A stretch of DNA of 32,168 nt from a bacterium (lineage in GTDB: Bacteria; Armatimonadota; Chthonomonadetes; Chthonomonadales; Chthonomonadaceae): assembly GCA_900299305.1 (NCBI GenBank), contig OMJJ01000308.1, forward strand, positions 1 through 32,168, given 5' to 3'. A model generated the notes under the pieces. The model was given only the letters and a program-made list of their open reading frames with translations, searched no databases and had not been told where the DNA came from. A program made the translations under genes and the position numbers. This document shows, one piece after another, positions 17,472 to 27,361 of the stretch; within the stretch, counting starts at the first letter, position 1, and the number at the start of each line of letters is the position of its first letter.

Positions 17472-17855
17472 TTAGGGAAGTACGGCTATCGCCTCTATCT
17501 CTACATCTACATCGAGGGGGAGGCGAGCCACCTGAATACAACTTCGTGCGGGTTTTACATCGCCGAAGTAGTTATTATAGACAGCGTTTAGGCGAGAGAA
17601 GTTGTCCATATCCGCAAGAAAAACCACTACTTTTACGGCGTGGGTAAGGTTTGTGCCAGCCGCGACGAGGATTCGCTCCACGTTTTCTAGGCACTGGCGT
17701 ACTGCCGCCTCGAAATCGTCGCGGATAACTTCTTTGGTATCGGGCTTCATGGGAACTTGCCCAGAGACAAACACAAGGTTGCCGGTGATGATACCGGGAG
17801 TATAAGGGGAACCGGGAACCGGTGCGCCTGCATTGACGGGGGTTTTATCGCTCAT
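17472..17855 (-). CDS. ridA: RidA family protein (reactive intermediate/imine deaminase)
   Basis: GSPYTPGIITGNLVFVSGQVPMKPDTKEV...AVRQCLENVERILVAAGTNLTHAVKVVVFLADMDNFSRLNAVYNNYFGDVKPARSCIQVARLPLDVDVEIEAIAV. Start moved to the ATG at 17855. Confidence 0.95.
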   Translation of the reverse strand: MSDKTPVNAGAPVPGSPYTPGIITGNLVFVSGQVPMKPDTKEVIRDDFEAAVRQCLENVERILVAAGTNLTHAVKVVVFLADMDNFSRLNAVYNNYFGDVKPARSCIQVARLPLDVDVEIEAIAVLP

Positions 17856-17910
17856 AACAAAAAATCTCCTCTTAAAACTAAAGTCGGTTGTTACTACCGT
17901 GCATTGTACC

Positions 17911-19203
17911 CTAAACTGCTTCCTCGTGTGTCTCTGGGATTTTGCCATCCAGAATACAACTCACAGTCACGTCACCCATAACGTTTAGGGTGGTGCGGCA
18001 TCTATCTAGGAACCAGTCTACGGTGAGCAGGATGGGGATAAAAGTGGGTGGTAGCCCTACAGAAGTAAATACCAACGTCATCGTAACAAGCCCCGCTTCG
18101 GGTATGCCTGCCGCGCCCACCGACGCGATAATCGAGGTGACTACTACCATAAACTGCTGTGCAAGGCTAAGGGAATGCCCTAGCATCTGTGCCATGAAGA
18201 GAGCCGCCATCGCTTCATAAAGAGCCGTTCCGTCGTTGTTGAAGTTGGTTCCTACCAAAGCCCCCATACTCGCCGACTCTTCACGTACCTTCACCTTATC
18301 TTTGAGGCACTCGTAGGTAAGGGGCATAGAGGCGGTAGAGGAGGCGGTAGAGAACGCCATCATCAGGGCATCGCTCATGCCTTTTAGGAGTGGGATGGGG
18401 CGTACCCAAGACTGTAGGCGTATTCGTGTAAGGTAGTAGATGCCTTGGAGGGTAAGCGCGAGGAGTACGGTAAGCACAAAGATACCCAACGCCTTGAACG
18501 GCTCTACGCCTTTGGTTCCCAGTACGTGCGCTACTACCCCCATTACTCCAATAGGAACCACGTCTACTATCCAGTGTAGAATGGTGATAAGCGATTCGAG
18601 GAGCACGTCCATCAAATCGCTGAGAGTGTGGAGGGGTTTATTGCGGAAGGGGCGGAACGCCATGCCAAACGCTACTGCAATAAAGATAACGCCAAGTACC
18701 TTGTCGCTAGAGTTGAGGGGTTCGAGCAGAGAGCGCGGCACGTTGTCTAAAAACTGACCTAGCGGGTCTTTGGGGGTTTTGGGTTCGGGGACATAGTTCT
18801 CCGATTTTAGAACTTCGAGTACCTTCTTTTTTACGAGGTCGGTCTCTTGTGCTTTGGTGGGAGCCTCCATACGGGGGGCAAAGTGACCGGGCTGAACCAC
18901 ATTCGCCACAAACAGCCCTATTAGGATAGCGGCGAGGGTGTTCGTTACCAGTAGTTGCGCCATCTTGCCTACCTGCTTGCCTTTTAGGTCGGCACTCATA
19001 AGGGCGCGAATCACTGCAACGAGAATAAGTGGGGGCGCAAGGGTACGTAGCATTCGCAAAATCAGATCACTGGGTACGCGCAGGTGTTCTAGTGTCTCGG
19101 TCTGACCCTGTAGAGCAAGCCCAATACCTACCCCCACCACCAAACCGAGTATAATGCGAATATAGAGCGGGGTCTTATGCCACCAGTTCCAAAATGCCTT
19201 CAT
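17911..19203 (-). CDS. Dicarboxylate/amino acid:cation symporter (DAACS family)
   Basis: MSDALMMAFSTASSTASMPLTYECLK, GTNFNNDGTALYEAMAALFMAQMLG, GAAGIPEAGLVTM, DWFLDRCRTTLNVMGD are family signatures. Start at MKAFWNWW (19203). Confidence 0.95.
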   Translation of the reverse strand: MKAFWNWWHKTPLYIRIILGLVVGVGIGLALQGQTETLEHLRVPSDLILRMLRTLAPPLILVAVIRALMSADLKGKQVGKMAQLLVTNTLAAILIGLFVANVVQPGHFAPRMEAPTKAQETDLVKKKVLEVLKSENYVPEPKTPKDPLGQFLDNVPRSLLEPLNSSDKVLGVIFIAVAFGMAFRPFRNKPLHTLSDLMDVLLESLITILHWIVDVVPIGVMGVVAHVLGTKGVEPFKALGIFVLTVLLALTLQGIYYLTRIRLQSWVRPIPLLKGMSDALMMAFSTASSTASMPLTYECLKDKVKVREESASMGALVGTNFNNDGTALYEAMAALFMAQMLGHSLSLAQQFMVVVTSIIASVGAAGIPEAGLVTMTLVFTSVGLPPTFIPILLTVDWFLDRCRTTLNVMGDVTVSCILDGKIPETHEEAV

Positions 19204-19236
19204 CTCTGCACTCTCCTCACTTTTAAGGTATCCCAA

Positions 19237-19593
19237 CTATGCTTTGGTTAGACCAATGGCGATACGAAGTGCTTCATCTACCTCCTGCATTGCCTCTTCA
19301 CTTAGAACTCCATAACGCCCTATGATGCGGGCTTTATCTACTCCCCGTACATGAAGGAGCATCACTTTGGAGCGTTGTTTTAAGCCTGCATCAGGAGGTA
19401 CAACAAGTGCCTCAAAAGCATAGACTCTGTCTGTTTTGCGTGTGGTAAGAGGGGCGACAAGAATGACGGGAGCGTGTTCGTTAATAAGATTAGAAGAAAG
19501 AACTAATGCGGGGCGTTCTCCTGCTTGCTCCGAACCCTCTATAGGGTCAAAGCGCACACGCAAAATCTCTCCGCGTTTAGGACTAATGTTCAA
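19237..19593 (-). CDS. MazF/PemK-type toxin
   Basis: KRGEILRVRFDPIEGSEQAGERPALVLSSNLINEHAPVILVAPLTTRK...KQRSKVMLLHVRGVDKARI matches the MazF/PemK layout. Confidence 0.88.
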   Translation of the reverse strand: MNISPKRGEILRVRFDPIEGSEQAGERPALVLSSNLINEHAPVILVAPLTTRKTDRVYAFEALVVPPDAGLKQRSKVMLLHVRGVDKARIIGRYGVLSEEAMQEVDEALRIAIGLTKA

Positions 19594-19831
19594 GGAGGCT
19601 ATCCACCTCTCTGTCCAGTGGCTCCCAATCGTGTGCGGTCTTTAAGTAGACCTCCCACATATCCTTACAGCCTTCGATAATATCTTGGCGCAAAGCTTCT
19701 TGTTCTCGCTCATGTATCCACTCTTCAAGAATCTCTGCTACTTTCGCGCTCCGTTTGCCGGGGGCGATAACCTTTTCAAAGCGTTGAAGCACATCCGAAG
19801 GAAGCACATAAGTTCGTTTTGCCACATCCAT
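19583..19831 (-). CDS. Ribbon-helix-helix-like antitoxin partner of the MazF-like toxin
   Basis: Small ORF (82 aa) overlapping the toxin start by 11 nt; TYVLPSDVLQRFEKVIAPGKRSAKVAEILEEWIHER is RHH-like. Confidence 0.8.
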   Translation of the reverse strand: MDVAKRTYVLPSDVLQRFEKVIAPGKRSAKVAEILEEWIHEREQEALRQDIIEGCKDMWEVYLKTAHDWEPLDREVDSLLEH

Positions 19832-19845
19832 ATTAGGCTCTCCTG

Positions 19846-19873
19846 TTCGTATAAATCTACCATACGAATTATA
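19846..19873 (-). promoter_or_regulatory. TA operon promoter/operator
   Basis: Inverted repeat TTCGTAT (19846-19852) N9 ATACGAA (19862-19868), abutting a minus-strand TATAAT (19868-19873) just upstream of the antitoxin ATG (19831). Confidence 0.6.
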
Positions 19874-19890
19874 CCTTAAATCATACCTAC

Positions 19891-20712
19891 TTACCGCTTG
19901 CCAATCGACTTGAGGTACGCAATCAACTGAGCGGGATGGTCGGACTGTAGCCCCTGAAAGCCTAATGCCATTGCCTTACTCCACTGCTCTGGGCTTTCGA
20001 GTGGGTTTTGAATATCGGGCCAAACCTCTACCCCCCAAGTAAGTGCCGCGTCCACCTGCTCACGGGTATATCCGTAGAAGGGACCATCCAGTAGCTCTAC
20101 AGGCTGTTTTTGCCACCATGCGCGTAGGCTTTCGGGGGTCTTTGCCTCTTCGGGGGGGCTAACCATGATAGGGAGACGCGGACACGCCTCTTTCCATTTT
20201 TGCCACTCATCGCCATAAGTGTATACAAGCGCGGATTTCTCCATCTTATACCTCTTTAGTAGCCCCCATACCTGCTTGGGGTCGACGGCTTTGCAGTCCA
20301 GATAGAAGTAGAGTTTTCCCTTTGCGGCTTGTAAGCACTCCTCGAAGGTGGGCGGGGGTTCGGGGGGACGGTTGGGAAATCGCTTATCTACGATGTGTAG
20401 CCGCCGAAACTCCTCTAGGGTCATCTCCGCGACTTTACCTTTTCCGTCCGTCATGCGGTCTACCGTCGAGTCGTGCATAATTACGATATGCCCGTCTTTG
20501 GTGGTACGCAAATCTATCTCCATGTAGTCAGCATCGTCTTTAATGGTGTTTTGGAGGGCTTCGAGGGTGTTTTCGGGGGCTTGTGTATGGTCACCTCTGT
20601 GGGCGATTACCACAAATTTGTGCCTCTTTTTGGGGTATGGGGCGGGTTTCCACGCCTCCGTATTTGGTAATGCGAATAGTAACCCTATCACAATGAGTAA
20701 CATCTCTTTCAT
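19891..20712 (-). CDS. Glycerophosphodiester phosphodiesterase family protein
   Basis: VIAHRGDHTQAPENTLEALQNTIKDDADYMEIDLRTTKDGHIVIMHDSTVDRMTDGKG is the classic GDPD signature; N-terminal signal peptide. Confidence 0.95.
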   Translation of the reverse strand: MKEMLLIVIGLLFALPNTEAWKPAPYPKKRHKFVVIAHRGDHTQAPENTLEALQNTIKDDADYMEIDLRTTKDGHIVIMHDSTVDRMTDGKGKVAEMTLEEFRRLHIVDKRFPNRPPEPPPTFEECLQAAKGKLYFYLDCKAVDPKQVWGLLKRYKMEKSALVYTYGDEWQKWKEACPRLPIMVSPPEEAKTPESLRAWWQKQPVELLDGPFYGYTREQVDAALTWGVEVWPDIQNPLESPEQWSKAMALGFQGLQSDHPAQLIAYLKSIGKR

Positions 20713-20871
20713 AATGCGGCTCCTCTCTGGGGTGGCACCCTGTATATATCTGTTGAAACTAGCATATTATACAGTCATTCTGTGGCTTATATCACGAACC
20801 GACCGCTATTTTATGTCGTATAATAGAAGAGAGAAGCTTTCCATATTAAAATGCTATTCAGAAAGACCCTT

Positions 20872-21858
20872 ATGAATTTACGATTGAGAACTGTTTGTGC
20901 CTGTTTTGCCCTACTATCCCTGTCTGTGTTCGCGCCTTTGCAGGCGAACGCCGCCCAACTAGGTGATGCCACCCTCTATAATCTGTTTGTGTTTGGAAAC
21001 GCGGTAATTAGCAATACGGATGCAGAGGGGCGCATTGCAATAGGAGGCAACGCCACCCTTTCCAACTTTGGCGCGGCAAGTAAGATAGGAAGTAGTACCA
21101 ACGGTAGCGATACCGAAATTATCGGCGGGAACCTAACGTGGGCGAATGGGCAACTCTACTACGGTAACGGCAAGTATGGCGGTAGCGCAAGCCTGAGTGG
21201 AGTAGGAACCCCCAACGGAACCCTCTCCCAAGCCTCTTCTTCCATCAACTTTAGTTCGGCAAAAACCAGTCTACAATCGCAGTCTATCTATCTGGGTGCG
21301 TTGGCTTCTAGCGGAACGGTAGCCAACAACTTCGGGGTGCTCACCCTAACAGGAACCAATGCAACCCAAAACACCTTTACTCTGACCCAAGCCCAGTTCC
21401 AAAACGCGAACACCCTAAATATCAACGTACCTACCACCTCTACCACTATTATCAATGTGCAGGGAACCAGTGTCACCTTCTTTAATGGGCAGACGTTTAT
21501 TAACGGAGCCGCCGATTTCCGAAACTCCTATAACTCAAAACTCCTCTTCAACTTCTATCAGGCAACCACACTAAACGATACCAGTACGGGTATCAATGGA
21601 AGCGTACTTGCCCCCTTCGCGGATGCTACATTTGGCTATAGCCAGTTGAACGGTACTCTGGTGGTGAATAGTTTAGTAAGCACAGGAGAGCTACACTGGC
21701 TACAAGACCCCAATAGCCCTAGTGGGAACTCCTTTCAGTTCAACGGCAACCTGCCCAGCAGTACTCCCAGCAACGTTCCCGAACCCGGTGCCGTTACACT
21801 ATTGGCAAGTATGGGTGTGGTTAGCTTGCAGTTTGTGCGCCGTCGCTCCCGTAGGTAG
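20872..21858 (+). CDS. Choice-of-anchor A family protein with PEP-CTERM sorting signal
   Basis: N-terminal [38 protein letters not shown]-terminal [27 protein letters not shown] (PEP motif, TM, basic tail). Start at MNLRLRTV. Confidence 0.88.
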   Translation: MNLRLRTVCACFALLSLSVFAPLQANAAQLGDATLYNLFVFGNAVISNTDAEGRIAIGGNATLSNFGAASKIGSSTNGSDTEIIGGNLTWANGQLYYGNGKYGGSASLSGVGTPNGTLSQASSSINFSSAKTSLQSQSIYLGALASSGTVANNFGVLTLTGTNATQNTFTLTQAQFQNANTLNINVPTTSTTIINVQGTSVTFFNGQTFINGAADFRNSYNSKLLFNFYQATTLNDTSTGINGSVLAPFADATFGYSQLNGTLVVNSLVSTGELHWLQDPNSPSGNSFQFNGNLPSSTPSNVPEPGAVTLLASMGVVSLQFVRRRSRR

Positions 21859-21961
21859 GTTTCAGTATAAGAACCACACTCTTAATCTCCCTATGATGTA
21901 CGAAAGAGGTCTCTGCTCAGGGTATTATAAACCATGCCCAAAACAGAAGGACACTCTGACT

Positions 21962-22897
21962 ATGCCTAAGCCGCCCTCAAAGCGCACTACAAAAGCCCCT
22001 AAACCCAAACAAGAGCGTTTAGCCAATCTTCCACAACACAACCTACCTAGCCCTTATGCCCAACTGATGACGCTGGGAGGTTCGGAAGAGCAGGACGCTC
22101 TCTATGAGGAGATGGCTCTCCAACTCAAAGAGGGAGACAGTGCAGAAGCCGTAAACACACTTATAGAGATAGCCCTAGACAGCACTTGGTACAGTTACGT
22201 CGATTTTGACACCTATCCAGAGGACAAAGACCCGTTTGCAGACGAACCCCGGCTCAGTACTCCCCTCCACGCTTTGGGAGTATTGAGGTATATGGAAGAG
22301 GCATTTGTGCCTCAGATGGCGCGGCTTCTTCCCCTCTTTGAGGCACAAGACGAGACTCTCGCCGAAGAGGTGGGCTACCTGCTTGGAGCGATGGGCGAAC
22401 CCGCCTTCCAACTACTCTCTGCCACCCTAAAAGAGAGTAGTAACTCCACCGCGATTCGTTCGGGGGCGGTAGATGCGTTGCTGGTGGTTGCAGAGGCAAC
22501 CCCAGAGCTAGAAGAGGCTTGCCTCTCCCTCTTTTTGGAGACACTGGAAAAAGACACAGACGCGGAGGTGAACACCTTTATTGTCTGTAGCCTGATGGAG
22601 CTGGGCGCGAAAGAGACCTACCCTGCAATAGAAGAGGCGTACAAACAGGGAAGAGTAGACGAGGATTTACTACCCTTGCACGAGGTGAGCGAACTCTTTG
22701 CACTGGTATCTGCGAGTGCCTCCGATGCACCCAAAGAGACCATTCGCGACCTATTCGCCTCTCGCCAAGCCGACGCTTCCGAAGAAGAGGGGAGAGAGGT
22801 ACGCACTCCCTACGTGGCGGAAAGCAAAGCAGGGCGCAACGACCCCTGCCCCTGCGGAAGCGGCAAAAAGTACAAAAAATGTTGCGGCGCGAACTAG
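21962..22897 (+). CDS. DUF1186-like/HEAT-like protein with C-terminal SEC-C zinc motif
   Basis: C-terminal [19 protein letters not shown] is the SEC-C motif; helical repeats such as [24 protein letters not shown]. Start at MPKPPSKR. Confidence 0.8.
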   Translation: MPKPPSKRTTKAPKPKQERLANLPQHNLPSPYAQLMTLGGSEEQDALYEEMALQLKEGDSAEAVNTLIEIALDSTWYSYVDFDTYPEDKDPFADEPRLSTPLHALGVLRYMEEAFVPQMARLLPLFEAQDETLAEEVGYLLGAMGEPAFQLLSATLKESSNSTAIRSGAVDALLVVAEATPELEEACLSLFLETLEKDTDAEVNTFIVCSLMELGAKETYPAIEEAYKQGRVDEDLLPLHEVSELFALVSASASDAPKETIRDLFASRQADASEEEGREVRTPYVAESKAGRNDPCPCGSGKKYKKCCGAN

Positions 22898-22964
22898 AAG
22901 GAACAGGAACCCGCTAACCTACGTCGAACCTAGAGAAAGAGACTTCTTTGGGGAAGAGGCATCT

Positions 22965-23597
22965 ATGAACTGGCTTGGTTTGCTCTTTTTAGGTTTGGGA
23001 TTTCTCTCGCTTGCGTGTGGAGTGGTAGCCTCCTATCTCTCGAACACGCCGCAAGCACACGCGCCTCAAAAACTGCGAGCCGAGCAGAAACCCCTCCCTT
23101 CCGCCTCCTCTTACGCGCTTTGGAGAGAGAGGCGCACCCTGCGCCATGCCAAACAACTCGAATCGGAGACCGCCCGACGGTTACGCCCCCAACTCTATAG
23201 CGAAGATGGCGCGGAGGTGTTGGCGGCAGTGGTTTCGTTGGGGGCGTTATGCGATAGAACTGCGGTTCCGGCACTGATGGAGGTTCTAGAGTCGTGTGTA
23301 TCGTATCAGCCTTTGGGGTGGCGTGAAATCGCGGTAGCCTCTACCGACGCGCTCGCACAGATAGGCGACCCCCGTTCCCTTCCTCTGCTTCGCCGCCTAG
23401 AGACCGTGAGGGGCATTGGCTTGATACCCAATATCCGCCATGCTATCGCTATCATCGACCCCCAAGCCAACCTTCTCCGTGCGGAGTATGGGCTGAATGC
23501 CGTTCCGGAGTACCTCCTTCGCCCTGCCAAAGAGATAGCAGAGGCACCCGAAACCCTGCTTCGTTCTGCTGGCTCTTGCCTTGAACCCCTAGACTGA
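22965..23597 (+). CDS. Membrane-anchored HEAT-repeat protein
   Basis: N-terminal TM (WLGLLFLGLGFLSLACGVVASYL); HEAT-like AVPALMEVLESC...ASTDALAQIGDPRSLPLLRRLE. Start at 22965. Confidence 0.7.
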   Translation: MNWLGLLFLGLGFLSLACGVVASYLSNTPQAHAPQKLRAEQKPLPSASSYALWRERRTLRHAKQLESETARRLRPQLYSEDGAEVLAAVVSLGALCDRTAVPALMEVLESCVSYQPLGWREIAVASTDALAQIGDPRSLPLLRRLETVRGIGLIPNIRHAIAIIDPQANLLRAEYGLNAVPEYLLRPAKEIAEAPETLLRSAGSCLEPLD

Positions 23598-23607
23598 ATG
23601 AGAAAAG

Positions 23608-24573
23608 ATGACCGTTAAACTCCTCCTATCCCAACTTGCCCAGACCTCTGTGCTTGTCGTCGGCGATATTATGCTGGACGAAACCGTTTGGGGCGATGTG
23701 CGCCGTATCTCCCCCGAAGCACCCGTCCCCATCGTAGAGGCAAAACGCCGTACTTACGCCCCCGGTGGGGCAGGAAACGTCGCCGCGAACGTGGTTAGCG
23801 TGGGCGGAACCGCACACTTGGGGGGGCTTGTGGGAGAGGACAGTTCGGCGGTGCAACTACGCAATGTGCTGGAATCTTGTGGGGTACAGGCTACAGGGCT
23901 AACCCCTGATGCCTCACGCCCTACTACCACCAAAACCCGTATCATGGCACATAGTCAGCAGGTGGTTCGGGTAGACAGTGAGGCACGCTCTCCAATGCTT
24001 CTCCCACAGTCCCAAAGCCTTTTGGAGTGGGTAGAGGCAAACCTTACGGGGGTTGGGGCAGTGGTCTTATCGGACTACAGTAAGGGCGTGGTAACTCCCG
24101 ATTTCGCGCAAGCGGTTATGCAATCTGCCCAGAGAGTAGGGAAACCCGTTATCGTAGACCCCAAAGGGACGGAGTACACCAAGTATCGGGGCGCGACCCT
24201 TATCACTCCCAACCTGCACGAACTGGAAGTCGCGGTAGGAAAAGAGATTACTAACGACACCGACCTGTACCAGGCGGCGCACACCCTTAGTCAAATTTTG
24301 CCCGATACCACTCTGCTGGTAACACGCGGGGCGCAGGGGATGTCGCTTTTTCAGGTAGGAAGAGAGGCGGTGCATATCCCTACTGTTGCGCGAAACGTGT
24401 ACGACGTAACGGGGGCAGGAGATACCGTCGTCAGCACCTTAGCGTTGGCACTGGGTTCGGGGGCAGATCAAGAGGTTGCGGCATGGCTTGCGAATCATGC
24501 GGCGGGTATCGTGGTGGGGAAAGTGGGTACAGCACGAGTAACGTTTGAAGAGTTGGCGGAAGGTTGGGAGTAG
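23608..24573 (+). CDS. rfaE1: PfkB-family kinase, D-glycero-beta-D-manno-heptose-7-phosphate kinase type
   Basis: VLVVGDIMLDETVWGDVRRISPEAPVPIVEAKRRTYAPGGAGNVAANVVSVGG; VLSDYSKGVVTP; DPKGTEYTKYRGATLITPNLHELE; YDVTGAGDTVVSTLALAL. Confidence 0.88.
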   Translation: MTVKLLLSQLAQTSVLVVGDIMLDETVWGDVRRISPEAPVPIVEAKRRTYAPGGAGNVAANVVSVGGTAHLGGLVGEDSSAVQLRNVLESCGVQATGLTPDASRPTTTKTRIMAHSQQVVRVDSEARSPMLLPQSQSLLEWVEANLTGVGAVVLSDYSKGVVTPDFAQAVMQSAQRVGKPVIVDPKGTEYTKYRGATLITPNLHELEVAVGKEITNDTDLYQAAHTLSQILPDTTLLVTRGAQGMSLFQVGREAVHIPTVARNVYDVTGAGDTVVSTLALALGSGADQEVAAWLANHAAGIVVGKVGTARVTFEELAEGWE

Positions 24574-24577
24574 GGGA

Positions 24578-24650
24578 AGGAGCCGACCAGAATCGAACTG
24601 GTGAATCGCGGTTTTGCAGACCGCTCCCTTAGCCACTTGGGTACGGCTCC
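24578..24650 (-). tRNA. tRNA-Cys (anticodon GCA)
   Basis: Reverse complement ggagccg...gcggt-ctGCAaa-accgc...accag-ttcgatt-ctggt-cggctcc-t; acceptor, anticodon and T arms pair. Discriminator U as expected for Cys. Confidence 0.93.
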
Positions 24651-24674
24651 ATGAAATTGTGTGTACGGCAGGAG

Positions 24675-24746
24675 AGCGGGAGACGAGGCTCGAACTCGCA
24701 ACATCCAGCTTGGGAAGCTGGCACTCTGCCATTGAGTTACTCCCGC
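24675..24746 (-). tRNA. tRNA-Gly (anticodon CCC)
   Basis: Reverse complement gcgggag...ccagc-ttCCCaa-gctgg...gcgag-ttcgagc-ctcgt-ctcccgc-t; cloverleaf arms pair. Confidence 0.93.
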
Positions 24747-24823
24747 ACAGTATTTTACATTATATGACATACCCGCCTATTTGTCAAGGTAGCCTTGTGA
24801 GGTTACGCCAAAACTCCTCTCCA

Positions 24824-26281
24824 CTACACTTTTATACTCTTCCATCTCCCCATTCGGAACCAGATAAGTGTAAGTAAGCCCCCCACAATTGTGGTGACTG
24901 CCATAGTAAGCCATGCGCCGTGTGTGTGAAGGGAGAGCGCGAACATCAGCAGATAGCCTACAGAGGTTCGCAAAATAATCATGGTGAAGATGGTGATGTA
25001 GGTTGGGCGCACCGTGTCACCCGCGCCTTGCAGTGCACCCGTTAGCACCATTGCGGTACCTAGCAGCGGCTCACAAAAGGCGTTGATGTGAAGGTAGTCT
25101 ACCCCTAACGCTCTTACAACGGCATCGGAGGTGAAGAGCGCAACAATGGGGCTTGCGAAGGTGTAGAAAATGACCGCAATCACCGACATTACAATAATCG
25201 CCTGTAGGTTTGCCGCCCACGCATAGCGTTCGGCACGGTCTGGAAGTTTTGCCCCCAAACTCTGCCCCACCAATGCTGAAGCCGATACACTATAACCGAA
25301 ACCCGGCATAAACGCCAGTGCCTCTGTTCGTATTCCGATTTGCAGAGCGGCTACTGCCGCCGCCCCCTCTGGCATACGTGCCAACATTCCATTAAACGCC
25401 ATCATCGAGAAGACACGCACAAGGTTCTGTACGGATGCGGGAACCCCTATGCGTAGAATACGAAGTACCCACTCTTTTTGGAGTACCAGATACTCCCGCT
25501 TCAGTACCTCCCCTAGCGGTGCAAGGCGCACCAACGCCCAGAAAAACAGCCCCATGCCCACATACTGCGAGAGCATGAAGGCAAGCCCTGCACCCCTTAC
25601 TTCCAAACGTGGCAAGCCCAGATTTCCGTAGATAAAGAGCCAGTTGCAGAAGATATGAAAGCCTATCATCACACTGGTTATCACGAGGGGGGTACGGGTA
25701 TCGCCAACGCCGCGAAATGCAGACTGTAGCACATTGATAAGAAATATCGGGAGAGTAGCGATAATCGCCATGCTTAAAAACTGGCTACAGAGGACAGGGG
25801 CAAGTGGGTCGGCTTTGCTGTTTAGGAGAACCGCGCAGAGGGCATCTCTCCCTGCATACATTATCAAGCCCATCAGTACACCCATCATCGTTCCCAACGT
25901 GATAGACTGCCCGGTTGCATAGCGCGAACTGTCGGGCTGTTGCGCCCCCGTAAACCGTGCTACCAGTGCCGTTGTTCCCGCCGCGACCCCCATCGCCAAC
26001 GAAATCATTAGGAAGATAACGCTCCCCCCGATACCCGTCGCCGCAAGAGCCTCTTTTCCGGTAGGTAGATGCCCCACAAAGAACATATCCATCATTCCGT
26101 TCACGGTTTGGAGGAGCATGGTAAGCACTGCGGGTAGAGCGATTTGCCCCACCTGCCGGTGCAGTACACGCGGGGTGTCTGGTTGAGAGAGGAAGGGATT
26201 GGTACGAGGTGGAGCGGGTTGCTCGTTACTATTAGGAACTTCTGCGCTCTCGGAAGAGAGTTCGGGGTTTCGGGAGGACAT
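24824..26281 (-). CDS. MATE family efflux transporter
   Basis: QIALPAVLTMLLQTVNGMMDMFFVGHL, ATGIGGSVIFLMISLAMGVAAGTTALVARFTGAQ, NVLQSAFRGVGDTRTPL, LVGQSLGA; 12-TM pattern. Confidence 0.95.
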   Translation of the reverse strand: MSSRNPELSSESAEVPNSNEQPAPPRTNPFLSQPDTPRVLHRQVGQIALPAVLTMLLQTVNGMMDMFFVGHLPTGKEALAATGIGGSVIFLMISLAMGVAAGTTALVARFTGAQQPDSSRYATGQSITLGTMMGVLMGLIMYAGRDALCAVLLNSKADPLAPVLCSQFLSMAIIATLPIFLINVLQSAFRGVGDTRTPLVITSVMIGFHIFCNWLFIYGNLGLPRLEVRGAGLAFMLSQYVGMGLFFWALVRLAPLGEVLKREYLVLQKEWVLRILRIGVPASVQNLVRVFSMMAFNGMLARMPEGAAAVAALQIGIRTEALAFMPGFGYSVSASALVGQSLGAKLPDRAERYAWAANLQAIIVMSVIAVIFYTFASPIVALFTSDAVVRALGVDYLHINAFCEPLLGTAMVLTGALQGAGDTVRPTYITIFTMIILRTSVGYLLMFALSLHTHGAWLTMAVTTIVGGLLTLIWFRMGRWKSIKV

Positions 26282-26527
26282 AACACACCTTTCTGCGTGG
26301 GCTACCTACAAGTTACGTGTAGCAACGGGTGAAAGTTCTTTCACCAAGCAACAGCACCGCAGAAAAGCGGAACCGACTCTTATAGAATGACACCAAAAGA
26401 GGGAAGACGGTTGCGCGTTTGTCACCATTTTCCCACTTTTGTTTTAGATTCTCCCCATAGCACTCTACCGCCAAAAGCGATAGAGGACAAAAATGCCCTT
26501 TGTACGGAAGTTTACGCTACATTTTTC

Positions 26528-26557
26528 TTGACAAAAGGGGGACTCGGAGAGTATATT
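26528..26557 (+). promoter_or_regulatory. Candidate rplU-rpmA promoter
   Basis: Consensus -35 TTGACA (26528-26533), 18-nt spacer, TATATT (26552-26557). Confidence 0.65.
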
Positions 26558-26635
26558 ACCATGTTGGCTAATTTGAATAGCCCCATTTTTTTGTGTCTTT
26601 AGGTAGGCACACGAACCATTAAGCGAATGGTACAT

Positions 26636-26677
26636 TCTCCCCAAACACTCCATAAGAGAGTGCAGGGGGTTGGGAGA
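26636..26677 (+). promoter_or_regulatory. Leader hairpin predicted to occlude the rplU Shine-Dalgarno
   Basis: TCTCC(C)CAA (26636-26644) pairs with TTGGGAGA (26670-26677), enclosing CACTC (26646-26650) / GAGTG (26658-26662). The GGGAGA arm is the likely SD, 10 nt before the ATG at 26688. Confidence 0.5.
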
Positions 26678-26687
26678 CCTTATAACT

Positions 26688-26999
26688 ATGTACGCGATTG
26701 TAAAAACGGGTGGCAAGCAGTACACCATTAAGCCCGGTGATGTGCTGGATGTCGAGAAGTTGGAAGGAGAGGCGGACTCTACTTTGGAGCTAACCGAAGT
26801 CCTTCTGGTTTCCGATGGTGATACCACCACGGTAGGTAAGCCCACCGTGGAAGGTGCGAAGGTGGTAGCGAAGGTAGTAGAGCATAAGCGTGGTGTGAAA
26901 ATCAACGGCTATACTTTTAAGCCCAAGAAGAACATTCACCACCGCTACGGGCATCGCCAAAGCCTTACCACGATAGAGATTCAGAGCATCGTCGCCTAA
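26688..26999 (+). CDS. rplU: 50S ribosomal protein L21
   Basis: [45 protein letters not shown]...[35 protein letters not shown]. Confidence 0.97.
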   Translation: MYAIVKTGGKQYTIKPGDVLDVEKLEGEADSTLELTEVLLVSDGDTTTVGKPTVEGAKVVAKVVEHKRGVKINGYTFKPKKNIHHRYGHRQSLTTIEIQSIVA

Positions 27000-27031
27000 G
27001 TCACCCCCTCTTACGAAAGGAACCTATTTCT

Positions 27032-27301
27032 ATGGCACACAAAAAAGGTGTTGGAAGTTCGCGTAACGGACGCGATAGCAACCCGCAACGCAGAGGAGTG
27101 AAAGAGTATGGCGGCGAAGTCGTTCGCGCCGGAAACATCCTTGTACGGCAGTGCGGCACCAAACTACACCCCGGCAAAAACGTGGGTATGGGCAGAGACT
27201 ACACTCTGTTCGCCCTTATCGACGGTGTTGTCACCTTCGAGGGTAACGGAGACCGCCGCCGCGTAAGCGTCTATGCCGCGCCAGTAGCGGTAGCCCCCTA
27301 G
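27032..27301 (+). CDS. rpmA: 50S ribosomal protein L27
   Basis: [70 protein letters not shown]. Confidence 0.98.
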   Translation: MAHKKGVGSSRNGRDSNPQRRGVKEYGGEVVRAGNILVRQCGTKLHPGKNVGMGRDYTLFALIDGVVTFEGNGDRRRVSVYAAPVAVAP

Positions 27302-27316
27302 CTCGCCTCTTTTCTT

Positions 27317-27355
27317 AAAATCGCTCTATGCGGCACAGCATAGGGCGATTTTTTT
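27317..27355 (+). terminator. Intrinsic terminator of the rplU-rpmA operon
   Basis: AAAATCGCTCTATGC (27317-27331) / GCATAGGGCGATTTT (27338-27352), one wobble pair, followed by TTT. Confidence 0.88.
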
Positions 27356-27361
27356 ACAACT

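Noticed and set aside
22698-22964. Upstream extension of the 23597-ending ORF
   Set aside because: Overlaps the SEC-C protein gene out of frame; the ATG at 22965 begins a clean TM anchor.
24439-24877. ORFs overlapping the tRNA pair
   Set aside because: They read through tRNA-Cys and tRNA-Gly and have no domain support.
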